A stretch of DNA of 64,000 nucleotides, from assembly GCA_937991645.1 (NCBI GenBank), contig CALKPL010000025.1:1-64000 (forward strand), given 5' to 3'. This document shows, in pieces, positions 25,818 to 34,798 of the stretch. The notes beneath the pieces are model-generated. The model was not told the origin of the DNA and made no database searches. It worked only from the letters and a program-made list of their open reading frames with translations. This stretch comes from UMGS1783 sp900555065. Its GTDB lineage: Bacteria; Bacillota; Clostridia; Oscillospirales; UMGS1783. Each line of letters opens with the position of its first letter. The first letter of the stretch is position 1. Both the position numbers and the translations under genes were made by a program.

Positions 25818-27008
25818 ATGTCAATTACGGCCATAATTGCGGAGTACAACCCGTTCCATAACGGACATTGCTATCATATCCGGCAGTCCAAAAGGTCTTT
25901 GGGCACAACATATACCATTGCGGTGCTGTCTGGAAGTTTTGTACAACGTGCCGAACCGGCCGTGCTGTCCAAGCGGGCGCGCACGGAGCAGGCGCTGCGC
26001 TGCGGCGTAGACGCTGTGATAGAACTGCCCGCCTGTTACGCCCTGGCGAGCGCCGAGGGCTTTGCGGAAGGCGCAGTGCGGTGCCTGCGTCTGCTTGGCG
26101 CGGTGGACCGCCTGAGCTTTGGGAGCGAAGCGGGCGAGCTCAAGCCGCTGCGCGCTGCGGCCGATGCTCTTCTGCATCCGGATTTCGGCGCGCTGCTGCG
26201 CGAGGAGCTGGCGGGCGGAAGTCCGTTCCCCTTGGCCCGGATGCGGGCCGCCATGCGGCTTGCGCCAGGGCTGGACCCGGCGGTCTGGCAGTCGCCGAAC
26301 AATCTGCTTGCGGTCGAATATATCAAAGCGCTGCGCGTCAGCGGAGCGCAAATTGAGCCATATACCGTAGCGCGCCGCGGCGCGGGTCATGATGCCGGCG
26401 CCGCGGCCGGCGATTATCAGAGCGCGACCTTCTGCCGGGAACTGATCCAGTCCGGGCGTGACTGTTCGCCGTATCTGCCGGCGCCGGCTGCGGAAATACT
26501 GCGCCGCGAAATGGACGAAGGGCGCGCGCCCGTCTCCATCGGCGGGATGGAGCGGGCGATGCTGGCGTCGCTTCGGCGCCTGCCGCCCGCCGCGTTCACG
26601 ATGTATCCGGACGTGACCGAAGGACTGGAAAACCGGATTGCGGACGCGCTTCGCCGCGAACGTTCCATGCAGGACGTGTACGGCGCGATTAAAAGCAAGC
26701 GGTACACGCACGCCCGTATACGGCGCATTCTGCTGCGCGCCTATCTGGGCCTGTATGCGCGGGTCGACCCGCCGGAGTATATCCGCCTGCTTGGACTGCG
26801 GAAGGACGCGGGAGAACTTGTACGGCTGCTGCGCGCGCAGTGCCGTGTGCCGTTGGTGGTCCGTCCCGCGCGGGACGCCGCCGCGCTCCCGGACGCCGAA
26901 CGCGAAAAACTGCGTTTTGAAACGTTGCTGACCGATATCTGGAACTGTTTCACGCCTGTCGTTCAGCCGGCGGGGGAGGACTACACGAAATTTCCCGTCA
27001 TAATTTGA
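25818..27008 (+). CDS. tmcAL: tRNA(Met) cytidine acetate ligase
   Basis: The 396-residue protein matches TmcAL (formerly YlbM), which uses acetate and ATP to make N4-acetylcytidine at the wobble base of elongator tRNA-Met. The nucleotidyltransferase motif is AIIAEYNPFHNGHCYHI (HxGH), followed by SGSFVQRAEPAVLSKRART and LSFGSEAGEL. The length is normal. ATG 25818 follows AGGTGAAC. It lies divergent to ackA, an intriguing but possibly chance pairing, since the enzyme consumes acetate. Confidence 0.92.
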   Translation: MSITAIIAEYNPFHNGHCYHIRQSKRSLGTTYTIAVLSGSFVQRAEPAVLSKRARTEQALRCGVDAVIELPACYALASAEGFAEGAVRCLRLLGAVDRLSFGSEAGELKPLRAAADALLHPDFGALLREELAGGSPFPLARMRAAMRLAPGLDPAVWQSPNNLLAVEYIKALRVSGAQIEPYTVARRGAGHDAGAAAGDYQSATFCRELIQSGRDCSPYLPAPAAEILRREMDEGRAPVSIGGMERAMLASLRRLPPAAFTMYPDVTEGLENRIADALRRERSMQDVYGAIKSKRYTHARIRRILLRAYLGLYARVDPPEYIRLLGLRKDAGELVRLLRAQCRVPLVVRPARDAAALPDAEREKLRFETLLTDIWNCFTPVVQPAGEDYTKFPVII

Positions 27009-27064
27009 ACTTGTCCTCATATATTTCTATCATGAATAACGGTTTGTGAGAGGATGTATGAGGT

Positions 27065-27559
27065 ATGCGCATTTTCAGAACGGCCGGCGTCTTTGGGCTC
27101 GCCGTCGTATTTTCCCTGGCCATGCTCGTGTTCCTGGCGGCATGCTTTTTTCCGGCTCAGTCGCTGGCGCTGCTGCTCGGTCTCTCCGGGGCTGCGGGAA
27201 CGGCTCCCGACGAAGCGCGGACGATCGCCGCGGTAGTGTCGGCCGCGCTGTGTCTTGCGGCCGTGCTGGCGCTGCCCGCCTTGCGGAAAGACGGTGCGCT
27301 TGCGGTCTATGCAAGGCTTTCTCTATTCGTTTTTTTTACGCAGATTGCCGCCGCGGGCTGTCTTGCCGCGCTCGGCTTTGCACCCGAGCTTTCGGCCGGC
27401 GTGTTTTCGCGTATGACCCTTTGCCGGGAGCTGATGGTGGTCTATCTGAGCTTTGCCATGCTGTTTGTGGTGCTCTGGCGGATCCTGGGACAGATCGATC
27501 AGCTGCGCCGGCGGGACGCGTACCGGTTTTCACTTGAATTGGAGCAGGACGGCGCATAG
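27065..27559 (+). CDS. Four-helix membrane protein of unknown function
   Basis: The 164-residue protein has four hydrophobic segments: FGLAVVFSLAMLVFLAACF, AAVVSAALCLAAVLAL, LSLFVFFTQIAAAGCLAAL and VVYLSFAMLFVVLWRIL. A short charged tail follows. No family was recognised. A GAGGATG sequence lies about eight bases before ATG 27065. It follows tmcAL by 56 bp and ends in a strong terminator. Confidence 0.7.
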   Translation: MRIFRTAGVFGLAVVFSLAMLVFLAACFFPAQSLALLLGLSGAAGTAPDEARTIAAVVSAALCLAAVLALPALRKDGALAVYARLSLFVFFTQIAAAGCLAALGFAPELSAGVFSRMTLCRELMVVYLSFAMLFVVLWRILGQIDQLRRRDAYRFSLELEQDGA

Positions 27560-27583
27560 GCGTTCGGGCGTACCCTGCTACGG

Positions 27584-27622
27584 CAAAAAAAAGCGGCGGA
27601 CCGCATGTCCGCCGCCTTTTTC
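27584..27622. terminator. Bidirectional terminator
   Basis: AAAAAAAAGCGGCGGA pairs with TCCGCCGCCTTTTT around CCGCATG. It serves the plus-strand membrane protein and the minus-strand CD1247-type operon. Confidence 0.88.
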
Positions 27623-27628
27623 GTTCGT

Positions 27629-28108
27629 CTATTTTTCGTCCTTACCGCCGCATCCGCATCCGCAGCTTCCGTCCTCTTCTTCGCCGCATCCGCATTCGTC
27701 GTCCTGCTCAACTTCGACATCGTCGCCAAAGTCTATTGTCTCGCCGCAGTGCGGGCACTCAAACATGCCGTCCTGCAGGATCTCTTCGTCGAGCAGCACG
27801 TCCTCGCCGCAGTTCGGGCATTCGGTCTGGTAGTGATAGCCGTCGTCATCGCAGCCGCAGTCGCAGCCGTCCCCGTGTTCATCCTCGTCTCCGTAGATGT
27901 CTTTTTCCATCTCGCCCAAGTCCATGTCCAGCTCTTCGACGTATTCGTCGAGTTCTGCGCAGGTATCTTCGAGGTCGGATACGGTGAGGGCCATGTCGTC
28001 AAGCAAGTCGACGACGGCGGCAAGAATCTTTCCTTCCTTGCTGGTCTTGTCGAGTTCCGATGCGTCCATCAGGCCTTTGATGTACGCCGCTTTTTCAGTC
28101 AGTGTCAT
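27629..28108 (-). CDS. CD1247-type zinc-ribbon protein with Cys/Gly-rich tail
   Basis: The 159-residue acidic protein starts with the CD1247 N-terminal pattern MTLTEKAAYIKGLMDA and has an acidic coiled stretch up to about residue 75. It then has a zinc ribbon (TECPNCGEDV and FECPHCGET) flanked by Cys-rich strings CDCGC before it and CGCGEEEDGSCGCGCGG after it. Homologues are common next to efp in Clostridia and are often misnamed AraC regulators; the function is unknown. ATG 28108 follows AAAGGAG; the longer frame to 28192 has no site. It is the last gene of the operon. Confidence 0.85.
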   Translation of the reverse strand: MTLTEKAAYIKGLMDASELDKTSKEGKILAAVVDLLDDMALTVSDLEDTCAELDEYVEELDMDLGEMEKDIYGDEDEHGDGCDCGCDDDGYHYQTECPNCGEDVLLDEEILQDGMFECPHCGETIDFGDDVEVEQDDECGCGEEEDGSCGCGCGGKDEK

Positions 28109-28130
28109 TTCGTTTACTCCTTTGTGCGCG

Positions 28131-28691
28131 TTATGCGCGTTCCATATACTCCCCGGTGCGGGTGTCGATCCGGATTTTGTTCCCCTCTTCAATAAACAGA
28201 GGGACGCGGATCGTCGCGCCGGTTTCCAGCGTGGCGGGCTTCGTCACATTCGTGGCGGTGTCGCCCTTGAAGCCGGGTTCGGTCTCTGTGACCTCGAGCT
28301 CTACGAAGAAGGGAGGCTCGATGCCGAATACATTGCCCTTGCAGGACAGGATTTTCACCGTCGTGTTCTCCTTGACAAATTTGAAGGAGTCAGGCAAAAT
28401 GCTCTTGTTGAGCGGGATCTGTTCATAGGTTTCATTGTCCATGAAATAATAGAGTTCCCCGTCGTTGTACAGATATTCCATTTCCTTGCGTTCAATATAG
28501 GCGGTGGGGAACTTGTCGGCAGGGTTAAAGGTCGTTTCCGTCACAGCCTCGGTGATTACGTTGCGTATCTTTGCGCGGACAAAGGCCGCGCCCTTTCCGG
28601 GCTTTACATGCTGGAACTCGATGATCTGGACGATGCTGCCGTCGTTCATCTCAAAAGTTACTCCGTTGCGGAAATCGCCTGCTGATATCAT
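28131..28691 (-). CDS. efp: Elongation factor P
   Basis: The 186-residue protein relieves ribosome stalling at proline stretches. The three-domain fold is shown by MISAGDFRNGVTFEM, the lysine loop HVKPGKGAAFVRAKIRN, and the C-terminal GNKIRIDTRTGEYMERA. The modified lysine position is kept in KPGKG. The start follows AAGGAGG. It lies between the M24 peptidase and the CD1247-type gene, an order repeated in many Clostridia. Confidence 0.97.
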   Translation of the reverse strand: MISAGDFRNGVTFEMNDGSIVQIIEFQHVKPGKGAAFVRAKIRNVITEAVTETTFNPADKFPTAYIERKEMEYLYNDGELYYFMDNETYEQIPLNKSILPDSFKFVKENTTVKILSCKGNVFGIEPPFFVELEVTETEPGFKGDTATNVTKPATLETGATIRVPLFIEEGNKIRIDTRTGEYMERA

Positions 28692-28779
28692 AAATAATCC
28701 TCCTTGATGGTATTATCTTAACCTTACGTTTCAGTTTAACCCATATTTCTATATTTTTCAAGCTGTTTTTTCCAAGTTT

Positions 28780-29829
28780 CTATAAAACGAGCAGTTCCTT
28801 GGCGCTTGCGGTCAGGTTGACAGGGCCGGACTCCGTCATCCAAACCATGTCCTCGATCCGGACGCCGAATTCGTTTTCCAGATATATGCCCGGCTCGACA
28901 GTGACGACCGTATCCGGCAAAATAACCGTTTCGCATGCGGGGCTGAACCGAGGCTCCTCATGTATTTCAAGTCCGAGCGAATGTCCTAAACCGTGCCCGA
29001 AACGGTCTCCATAGCCCATATCCGCGATATAATTGCGGGCGAGCGCGTCGCATGCCGCGCCGGTCATACCGGTCCGGATTCCGGCGAGCGCCCGTTTGTT
29101 TGCTTCGAGGACGATTTCATAGACCTCCCGCATCTTGTCCGTGGGTTGGCCCACCGCGACTGTGCGCGTCATGTCGCTGCAATAGCCGCGCGCCTTTGCG
29201 CCGAAGTCCATGGTGACGAAGTCCCCGTACTCGATCGGTTTGTCCGAAGGAACGCCGTGGGGCAGGGATGAGTTTTTCCCGGAAACGGCGATGGTGTCGA
29301 ACGCCGGTCCGTCCGCGCCGCGCAGGCGCATCTGGTAATCAATGAGCGCGGCGAGCGCCCGTTCGGTCATGCCCGGCTGGATCTGCCGCAGCACATAGTC
29401 GAACGTCTCGTCCGTGATCTTTTGCGCGGCGCGGATGCAGTCGAGCTCATAGCCGTCCTTGATGGAGCGCAGGTCCATGATCTTCTGGGAAACGGGTTCG
29501 AATTCCACGTCGAGCGCGGCCGCCAGCCTGCCGTACTGGCCGACGGTCGTCGTCGCATCCTCAAAGCCGATCCGCTTCGCGCCGGCCATAAGCGTCCGCA
29601 GCTGGTCCGTCAGCCGGCCCTTCTGCTCGATTACCTGAAACCCGGCGCACGCCCGCCGCGCCGCTTCAATATAGCGGAAGTCTGTGAGAAAAAAGGCATC
29701 CTGTTCCGTGATATAGACTGCGCCCGCACTGGTGTGCAGCCGGGTCGCGTACCGGCGGTTCTGCTCGTCGAGCAGGAGCAGTCCGTCCAGGTCTGTAAGC
29801 AGGGTCCGTAGCTTATCAATCGTCGTCAT
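28780..29829 (-). CDS. Xaa-Pro aminopeptidase-type M24 metallopeptidase
   Basis: The 349-residue enzyme has the creatinase-like N-terminal domain and the pita-bread catalytic domain. Metal ligands are seen in TMDFGAKARGYCSDMTRTV (two Asp), FGHGLGHSLGLEIHEEP (His), TVEPGIY (Glu) and GVRIEDMVW (Glu). It removes N-terminal residues ahead of proline. The start overlaps the stop of the upstream gene by four bases. Its place before efp, which acts on proline-rich translation, is conserved in Firmicutes. Confidence 0.93.
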   Translation of the reverse strand: MTTIDKLRTLLTDLDGLLLLDEQNRRYATRLHTSAGAVYITEQDAFFLTDFRYIEAARRACAGFQVIEQKGRLTDQLRTLMAGAKRIGFEDATTTVGQYGRLAAALDVEFEPVSQKIMDLRSIKDGYELDCIRAAQKITDETFDYVLRQIQPGMTERALAALIDYQMRLRGADGPAFDTIAVSGKNSSLPHGVPSDKPIEYGDFVTMDFGAKARGYCSDMTRTVAVGQPTDKMREVYEIVLEANKRALAGIRTGMTGAACDALARNYIADMGYGDRFGHGLGHSLGLEIHEEPRFSPACETVILPDTVVTVEPGIYLENEFGVRIEDMVWMTESGPVNLTASAKELLVL

Positions 29830-30704
29830 TTTGCCGCGCCTCCATTATATTTTTCAAGCGTTTTTTCGTAGTAGTCTTTCATGACCTTCGCGTCCTTCGC
29901 CTGCGTCCCCGCCGATTCACAGATGACGACAGGCGCAAGCCCGCGCGCACAGACCGCTTCAATAAAGGGGATGTGCGAGGGGCCGTAGCTCTCGTCGGCA
30001 AAGGTAAGGTGCGCTTTCTCACCGCCGGCGGACCAGGCGATCCGGGAGAAGTGGCAGTGGAACCGCAGCATTCGCTGAAGGCCCAGCGCGTTTATAAAAA
30101 AGTCGAGAACGGCGAGAAAATCCTCTTTTTCCTTCAACGCGCCGAAAGTGCGGGCGTTCAGGTGGCCGAAGTCAATGGTGGGCGTCATCCGCTCGTCCAC
30201 GCCGCACAGGAAAGCCACGTCCTCCATCGTGCCGAGCTGGCCGATTTTACCCATGGTCTCAGGGCAGAGGACAATGTCTTCGTAGCCGTTCTCATCGAGC
30301 GCGGTCTGGGCGCGCCGCAGCGTATCCGCCGCAAGCTGCAGCGCCTGTGCGCGCGTCATACCGGAAAGCGAGCCGCTGTGCACCACCATCCGCGTCCCGC
30401 CGAGCGCGCGCAGGGCGCGCGCGCTTTTGAGTATGTGCCCGACGCTCTTGTCCCGTATCAGCTCGTCGCTGGAGGAGAGGGAAATATAATAGGGGGCGTG
30501 CAGGGACAGGCGGACGCCGTGCTCTTCGGCTTTGGCCCGGATTTTGCCGGCCGTGGCGGCCGAGAGCTGTACGCCATGTCCGCACTGGTACTCAAAACAG
30601 TCCAGTCCGTAACGGGCGACCATGCCCGGTGCCTGCACTGTGCTTTTCAATCCGTTTTCATAAAATTCTTCCGGTACGCCGGCCACGCCGAACATTGCCC
30701 GCAT
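29826..30704 (-). CDS. Endonuclease IV-like TIM-barrel protein
   Basis: This 292-residue protein is of the AP endonuclease 2 / xylose isomerase-like superfamily. Metal-site segments typical of endonuclease IV are present: SLHAPYYISLSS, RMVVHSGSLSG, VLCPETMGKIGQLG, TIDFGHLNARTFG, LRFHCHFSRIAW and VVICESAG. It is close to Nfo-like proteins of Clostridia and may act on abasic DNA, but a sugar-phosphate substrate is not excluded. The start at 30704 has a GGGCGG site. It is the first gene of the four-gene minus-strand operon. Confidence 0.8.
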   Translation of the reverse strand: MRAMFGVAGVPEEFYENGLKSTVQAPGMVARYGLDCFEYQCGHGVQLSAATAGKIRAKAEEHGVRLSLHAPYYISLSSSDELIRDKSVGHILKSARALRALGGTRMVVHSGSLSGMTRAQALQLAADTLRRAQTALDENGYEDIVLCPETMGKIGQLGTMEDVAFLCGVDERMTPTIDFGHLNARTFGALKEKEDFLAVLDFFINALGLQRMLRFHCHFSRIAWSAGGEKAHLTFADESYGPSHIPFIEAVCARGLAPVVICESAGTQAKDAKVMKDYYEKTLEKYNGGAAK

Positions 30705-30796
30705 ATGTCATCCGCCCTTTTTTGATAAATCATTATCTGTTCTTTATAATATACCCGAAAAACAGCCCGCGTCAACAAGAATTCCGCCGCGAAGCC

Positions 30797-30825
30797 TTGA
30801 CGAACGGCTGCGGCGCGGATATAAT
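30797..30825 (+). promoter_or_regulatory. Promoter of the alaS T-box operon
   Basis: TTGACG at 30797-30802 and TATAAT at 30820-30825 are spaced by 17 bp. Transcription would begin near 30832. Confidence 0.85.
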
Positions 30826-30831
30826 AAAGGC

Positions 30832-31057
30832 AAAGCAGTGAACGGAACAGTAACACGAAACCGGACATGCAGAGAGAGGGGGACTGGTGCGAGCCCCTCT
30901 GTGCGGACGTGTGAACGCTCTCCGCGAGCTCTCCTGTGAAAACAGGGGCGTATACCCGCGTTAAGGGCAATGAGCGGCACGGGTTTCCCCGTGCAATTTG
31001 GGTGGTAACACGGATTTTTATTCGTCCCTTCGTTTTACGGGGGGACGACTATTTTTT
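30832..31057 (+). promoter_or_regulatory. T-box leader, alanine specific
   Basis: Stem I shows the AG-rich bulge (GCAGAGAGA), the distal loop GGTGCGAG, and the specifier loop GAACGCTCTCCGCGAGC, in which GCT at 30918-30920 is an alanine codon. The T-box is TGGGTGGTAACACGG near 31000-31015; its TGGT bulge ends in T, which would pair with the A discriminator of tRNA-Ala. A terminator hairpin follows. Uncharged tRNA-Ala would favour read-through into alaS. The T-box differs from the common GGTACCGCG form. Confidence 0.9.
31022..31057 (+). terminator. T-box terminator before alaS
   Basis: CGTCCC at 31023-31028 pairs with GGGACG at 31041-31046, with a U-run at 31052-31057 just ahead of the alaS ribosome-binding site. 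Confidence 0.8.
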
Positions 31058-31069
31058 GGAGGAATGTGC

Positions 31070-33709
31070 ATGAAATGGATTTCGCTCAACGACATTCGGG
31101 AGAAATACCTCTCCTTTTTTGAATCAAAAGGGCATCTGCGGCAGCCCTCTTATCCGCTGATTCCGAAGGACGACAAATCGCTCCTGCTCATCAACGCGGG
31201 CATGGCGCCGCTGAAAAAGTTCTTTACCGGTGAAGTTACGCCGCCGCGCAAGCGGATGACGACCTGCCAGAAGTGTATTCGCGTAATCGATATAGAAAAC
31301 GTCGGGAAAACGGCGCGTCACGGCACGTTTTTTGAGATGCTCGGCAACTTTTCATTCGGGGATTACTTCAAGCGCGAGGCGATCGCCTGGGCGTGGGAAT
31401 TCCTCACAAAAGAGCTGGAGATTCCGGAGGACAGGCTGTGGGTATCGGTTTACCTGGACGATGACGAGGCCTTTGATATCTGGGCAAATGAAGTGGGCGT
31501 CCCCCGCGAACGCATTGTGCGTCTGGGCAAGGAGGACAACTTCTGGGAGATCGAGACCGGTCCCTGCGGCCCCTGCTCTGAAATCCATTTTGACCGCGGC
31601 CCCGAATACGGATGCGACAGTCCCGACTGCGGCGTTGGCTGCGACTGCGACCGGTACGTGGAAGTCTGGAACCTCGTGTTTACGCAGTTCAATAAGGACG
31701 CGGCCGGCAACTACACGCCGCTTGCCCATCCGAACATAGACACCGGTATGGGCCTGGAACGCATCTCCTGCGTCATGCAGGGGGTAAACAGCCTGTTTGA
31801 GGTGGACACGGTGCGTAAGATCCTCGATCACGCGGCGCGGATCGCGGGCGTGTCCTATGGGGAAAAACCTGCCGCGGACATAAGCCTGCGCATTATCACC
31901 GACCATATCCGCAGCACCGTGTTTATGGTGGGCGACGGCGTCATCCCCTCTAACGAGGGCAGAGGGTACGTGCTGCGCCGTCTGCTGCGCCGCGCCGCGC
32001 GCCACGGCAAGCTTCTGGGCATAAGCGGGCCCTTTCTCGCCGGCCTGTGCGATACGGTCATTGCAGAAAATTTGACCGCATACCCCGACCTTGCGAGCAA
32101 GAGCGCCTATATAAAAAAAGTCATACTCAACGAAGAGGAGAGCTTTGCGCGCACCATTGACGCCGGACTCGGCATGCTTGCGGATATGATCGCCGAGATG
32201 CGGGCGGAGGGCCGCACGGTCCTGCGCGGCGAGGACGCGTTTAAGCTGTACGATACCTACGGCTTCCCGCTCGACCTGACGGAGGACGTGCTGCAGGACG
32301 CAGGTTTCACAGTCGATGCGGACGTGTTCGCGGAGAAAATGGATGCACAGCGCAGACGAGCCCGCGCCGCGCGCGAGAACCTCAGCGCCGCCGGCGGCTG
32401 GGACAGTACGGGCCTCGCGCTGGAGAACGTACATCCCACAAAGTTTACGGGCTATGAATCGCTGCAGGGCGCGTCCTCCGTCGCCGCCATTGTGGCCGAG
32501 GGCGAGCAGACCGGCGCGCTGGACGCGGGGCAGTCCGGCATTGTCGTCACCGACGAGACGCCTTTTTACGCCGAGAGCGGCGGACAGGTGGGCGACCGGG
32601 GCGTGATCCGCGCGGGCGCGGCCCTGTTTGAGGTGACGGATACGCAGAAAAACGCCGAGGGCGTGTACTATCATATCGGCACGCTGCGCGAAGGCCGGAT
32701 CGAGGTGGGCGACGGCGTGGAGCTCGCCGTGGACGGCGCGCGCAGGCAGGCCATTGCGCGTAACCATTCGTCGCTGCACCTTTTGCAGGCGGCGCTGCGC
32801 CGTGTGCTGGGCGAGCATGTCGAGCAGGCAGGCTCGTATGTGGATGAGAAGCGCGGCAGGCTCGACTTCACCCATTTTTCGGCCATGACGCCGGAAGAAC
32901 TGACGCGGGTCGAGCGCATGGTCAACGAACAGATTCTCAGCGGGCTGCCCGTCGACGTGCGGATGATGCCCATCGACGAAGCGCGCGCCTCGGGCGCAAT
33001 GGCCCTGTTCAGCGAGAAATACGGGGATGTCGTCCGCGTTGTAAGCATGGGCGACTTCTCACGGGAGCTGTGCGGCGGCACGCACCTGACCGACACAAGC
33101 CGCATGGGCCTGTTTAAAATTGTCTCCGAGTCCTCCGTCGCCGCCGGTGTGCGCCGCATCGAGTGCGTGACCGGATTCGGCGTGCTCGAACAGCTCGACA
33201 CGGCGGACTGCATCCTTCGGCAGGCGGCCCGCATCCTCAAGTCGAGCACGGCCGAAGTCGCGGATCGCGCGGGCGCGCTGCATGAGGAGCTGCGCGCTGC
33301 GCAGAAGGAGATAGCTGCGCTCAATCAGAAGCTGGCCGCGCTGCAGATCGGCGGGATTGTGGACGGCGCAAAGCAGGTCGGCCCGGTCCGGCTCGCGCTT
33401 GCGAAACCCGCCGGCATGACGGCCGACGCGCTGCGTACCGTCGGCGACCTGATCAAGGAACAATACCCGGATATTGTGGCGGTGCTCGCCGTTGTGAACG
33501 AGGGCAGGATCAACTTCCTGTGCGCCTGCGGCCGCGATGCGGTCAAGGCGGGCGCGCACGCCGGCAATCTCATCAGAAAGCTCGCGGAGCTGACCGGCGG
33601 CCGCGGCGGCGGCAGGCCGGACACGGCCCTCGCCGGCGGTAAGGACCCGGCAAAGCTGGACACGGCGCTGGCCGCCGCCGAGTCCGCGTTACTGGAAATG
33701 GTCCGGTAA
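31070..33709 (+). CDS. alaS: Alanyl-tRNA synthetase
   Basis: The 879-residue class II enzyme charges tRNA-Ala. The catalytic N-terminus shows RQPSYPLIPKDDKSLLLINAG and TFFEMLGNFSFGDYFK. The editing-domain zinc motifs are ARNHSSLHLL (near 565) and ELCGGTHLTDTS (near 667), and the Gly-rich C-Ala segment is TGGRGGGRPDTALAGG. All domains are intact. ATG 31070 follows TGGAGGA by six bases; an in-frame ATG at 31064 is too close. It is controlled by the alanine T-box and leads an operon of four genes. Confidence 0.98.
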   Translation: MKWISLNDIREKYLSFFESKGHLRQPSYPLIPKDDKSLLLINAGMAPLKKFFTGEVTPPRKRMTTCQKCIRVIDIENVGKTARHGTFFEMLGNFSFGDYFKREAIAWAWEFLTKELEIPEDRLWVSVYLDDDEAFDIWANEVGVPRERIVRLGKEDNFWEIETGPCGPCSEIHFDRGPEYGCDSPDCGVGCDCDRYVEVWNLVFTQFNKDAAGNYTPLAHPNIDTGMGLERISCVMQGVNSLFEVDTVRKILDHAARIAGVSYGEKPAADISLRIITDHIRSTVFMVGDGVIPSNEGRGYVLRRLLRRAARHGKLLGISGPFLAGLCDTVIAENLTAYPDLASKSAYIKKVILNEEESFARTIDAGLGMLADMIAEMRAEGRTVLRGEDAFKLYDTYGFPLDLTEDVLQDAGFTVDADVFAEKMDAQRRRARAARENLSAAGGWDSTGLALENVHPTKFTGYESLQGASSVAAIVAEGEQTGALDAGQSGIVVTDETPFYAESGGQVGDRGVIRAGAALFEVTDTQKNAEGVYYHIGTLREGRIEVGDGVELAVDGARRQAIARNHSSLHLLQAALRRVLGEHVEQAGSYVDEKRGRLDFTHFSAMTPEELTRVERMVNEQILSGLPVDVRMMPIDEARASGAMALFSEKYGDVVRVVSMGDFSRELCGGTHLTDTSRMGLFKIVSESSVAAGVRRIECVTGFGVLEQLDTADCILRQAARILKSSTAEVADRAGALHEELRAAQKEIAALNQKLAALQIGGIVDGAKQVGPVRLALAKPAGMTADALRTVGDLIKEQYPDIVAVLAVVNEGRINFLCACGRDAVKAGAHAGNLIRKLAELTGGRGGGRPDTALAGGKDPAKLDTALAAAESALLEMVR

Positions 33710-33725
33710 AGGGGGGCACGCCGCA

Positions 33726-34784
33726 TTGCCAAAGAGTATTTTTGAGCCGTTCTCGCTTGGGCGTCTTGGGTTGAAGAACAGAATCGTCCGCTCGGCGACC
33801 GACGAGCACCTTGCGACCGACACCGGCCTGCCGACCGAGGCGCTGGAGACCGTGTACCGCAGGCTTGCCGAGGGCGGGACGGGTTTGATTATTACGGGCC
33901 ATCTGTTCGTGGACTATCCGCTCGGCCAGTCCGGGCTCGGGCAGGCCGGCATTTACGACGACAGCTTTGCCGAGCTGTTAAAGCCGATTACGCAGGCGGG
34001 TAAGCGCCGCGGCTGCAAAATTGCGGCGCAGATCAGCCACGCCGGCGCAAAATACCATGCGGGGCCGCACAGGCCGGTCGCGCCGTCGGCCATGCGCGCC
34101 GCTGCGGACGCGCCCGTACCCAGGCGGCTGACGCAAACGGAGATAGAGGAGCTCAGAAAATCCTATGTCGACGCGGCGTCGCGCGCGGCGGCCGCGGGGT
34201 TCGACGGGGTGCAAGTCCACTGCGCGCACGGCTACCTGCTTTCGGAGTTTGTGGATCCGTATTACAACCACCGCGTTGACGAATACGGCGGCAGCGTGGA
34301 AAACCGTATGCGCCTGCCGCTTGAGATCATCCGCGGGATCAAGGCGGTTTGCGGGGAGGATTACCCCGTGCTTGTCAAGGTCAACAGCAATACGCGCGCT
34401 GACGACGAACAGTACGGCGAACAGCTTGTGTCCATGGTGCGCATGTTTGCACAGGCGGGTGCGCAGGCCGTGGAGCTGAGCGGATACGACTTCGCGCCTA
34501 AAACCCGGGACCGGCTTTATTTCCTCGATCGCGCCGCGCAGGTGAAAGCGGCGGTGCCGGATGTACCGCTCATCCTGGTGGGTGGACTTCGCAGCGTGGG
34601 CGACATGCAAAAGGCGCTCGACGCGGGAATCGACCTTGTCGCCATGTGCCGTCCGCTCGTGTGTCAGCCCGACGCGGCGGACCGGTTCGGCAGCGGCCAG
34701 GAGACGTCCCCCTGCGTCAGCTGCAACCGGTGTTTTCAAAATTTCAGGACGACCGGCTTCGAATGCGCCGTCCGTACAGAATAA
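33726..34784 (+). CDS. Old Yellow Enzyme-family NADH:flavin oxidoreductase
   Basis: The 352-residue FMN barrel starts IFEPFSLGRLGLKNRIVRS, has the active-site region KIAAQISHAGAKYHAG and the family signature GFDGVQVHCAHGYLLSEF, and then YNHRVDEYGGSVENRM. Near the C-terminus CVSCNRCFQNF hints at an Fe-S cluster like that of 2,4-dienoyl-CoA reductase-type members, although the second domain of those enzymes is missing. It would reduce activated C=C bonds; the substrate is unknown. TTG 33726 is the start, nine bases after a GGGGGG site. It follows alaS by 16 bp. Confidence 0.87.
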   Translation: MPKSIFEPFSLGRLGLKNRIVRSATDEHLATDTGLPTEALETVYRRLAEGGTGLIITGHLFVDYPLGQSGLGQAGIYDDSFAELLKPITQAGKRRGCKIAAQISHAGAKYHAGPHRPVAPSAMRAAADAPVPRRLTQTEIEELRKSYVDAASRAAAAGFDGVQVHCAHGYLLSEFVDPYYNHRVDEYGGSVENRMRLPLEIIRGIKAVCGEDYPVLVKVNSNTRADDEQYGEQLVSMVRMFAQAGAQAVELSGYDFAPKTRDRLYFLDRAAQVKAAVPDVPLILVGGLRSVGDMQKALDAGIDLVAMCRPLVCQPDAADRFGSGQETSPCVSCNRCFQNFRTTGFECAVRTE

Positions 34785-34798
34785 GGAGGTAAAGGACC

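Noticed and set aside
25821..27020. 399-codon minus-strand frame opposite tmcAL
   Set aside because: Antisense shadow; tmcAL shows clear nucleotidyltransferase motifs.
31352..32875. 507-codon minus-strand frame opposite alaS
   Set aside because: Antisense shadow of an intact alaS.
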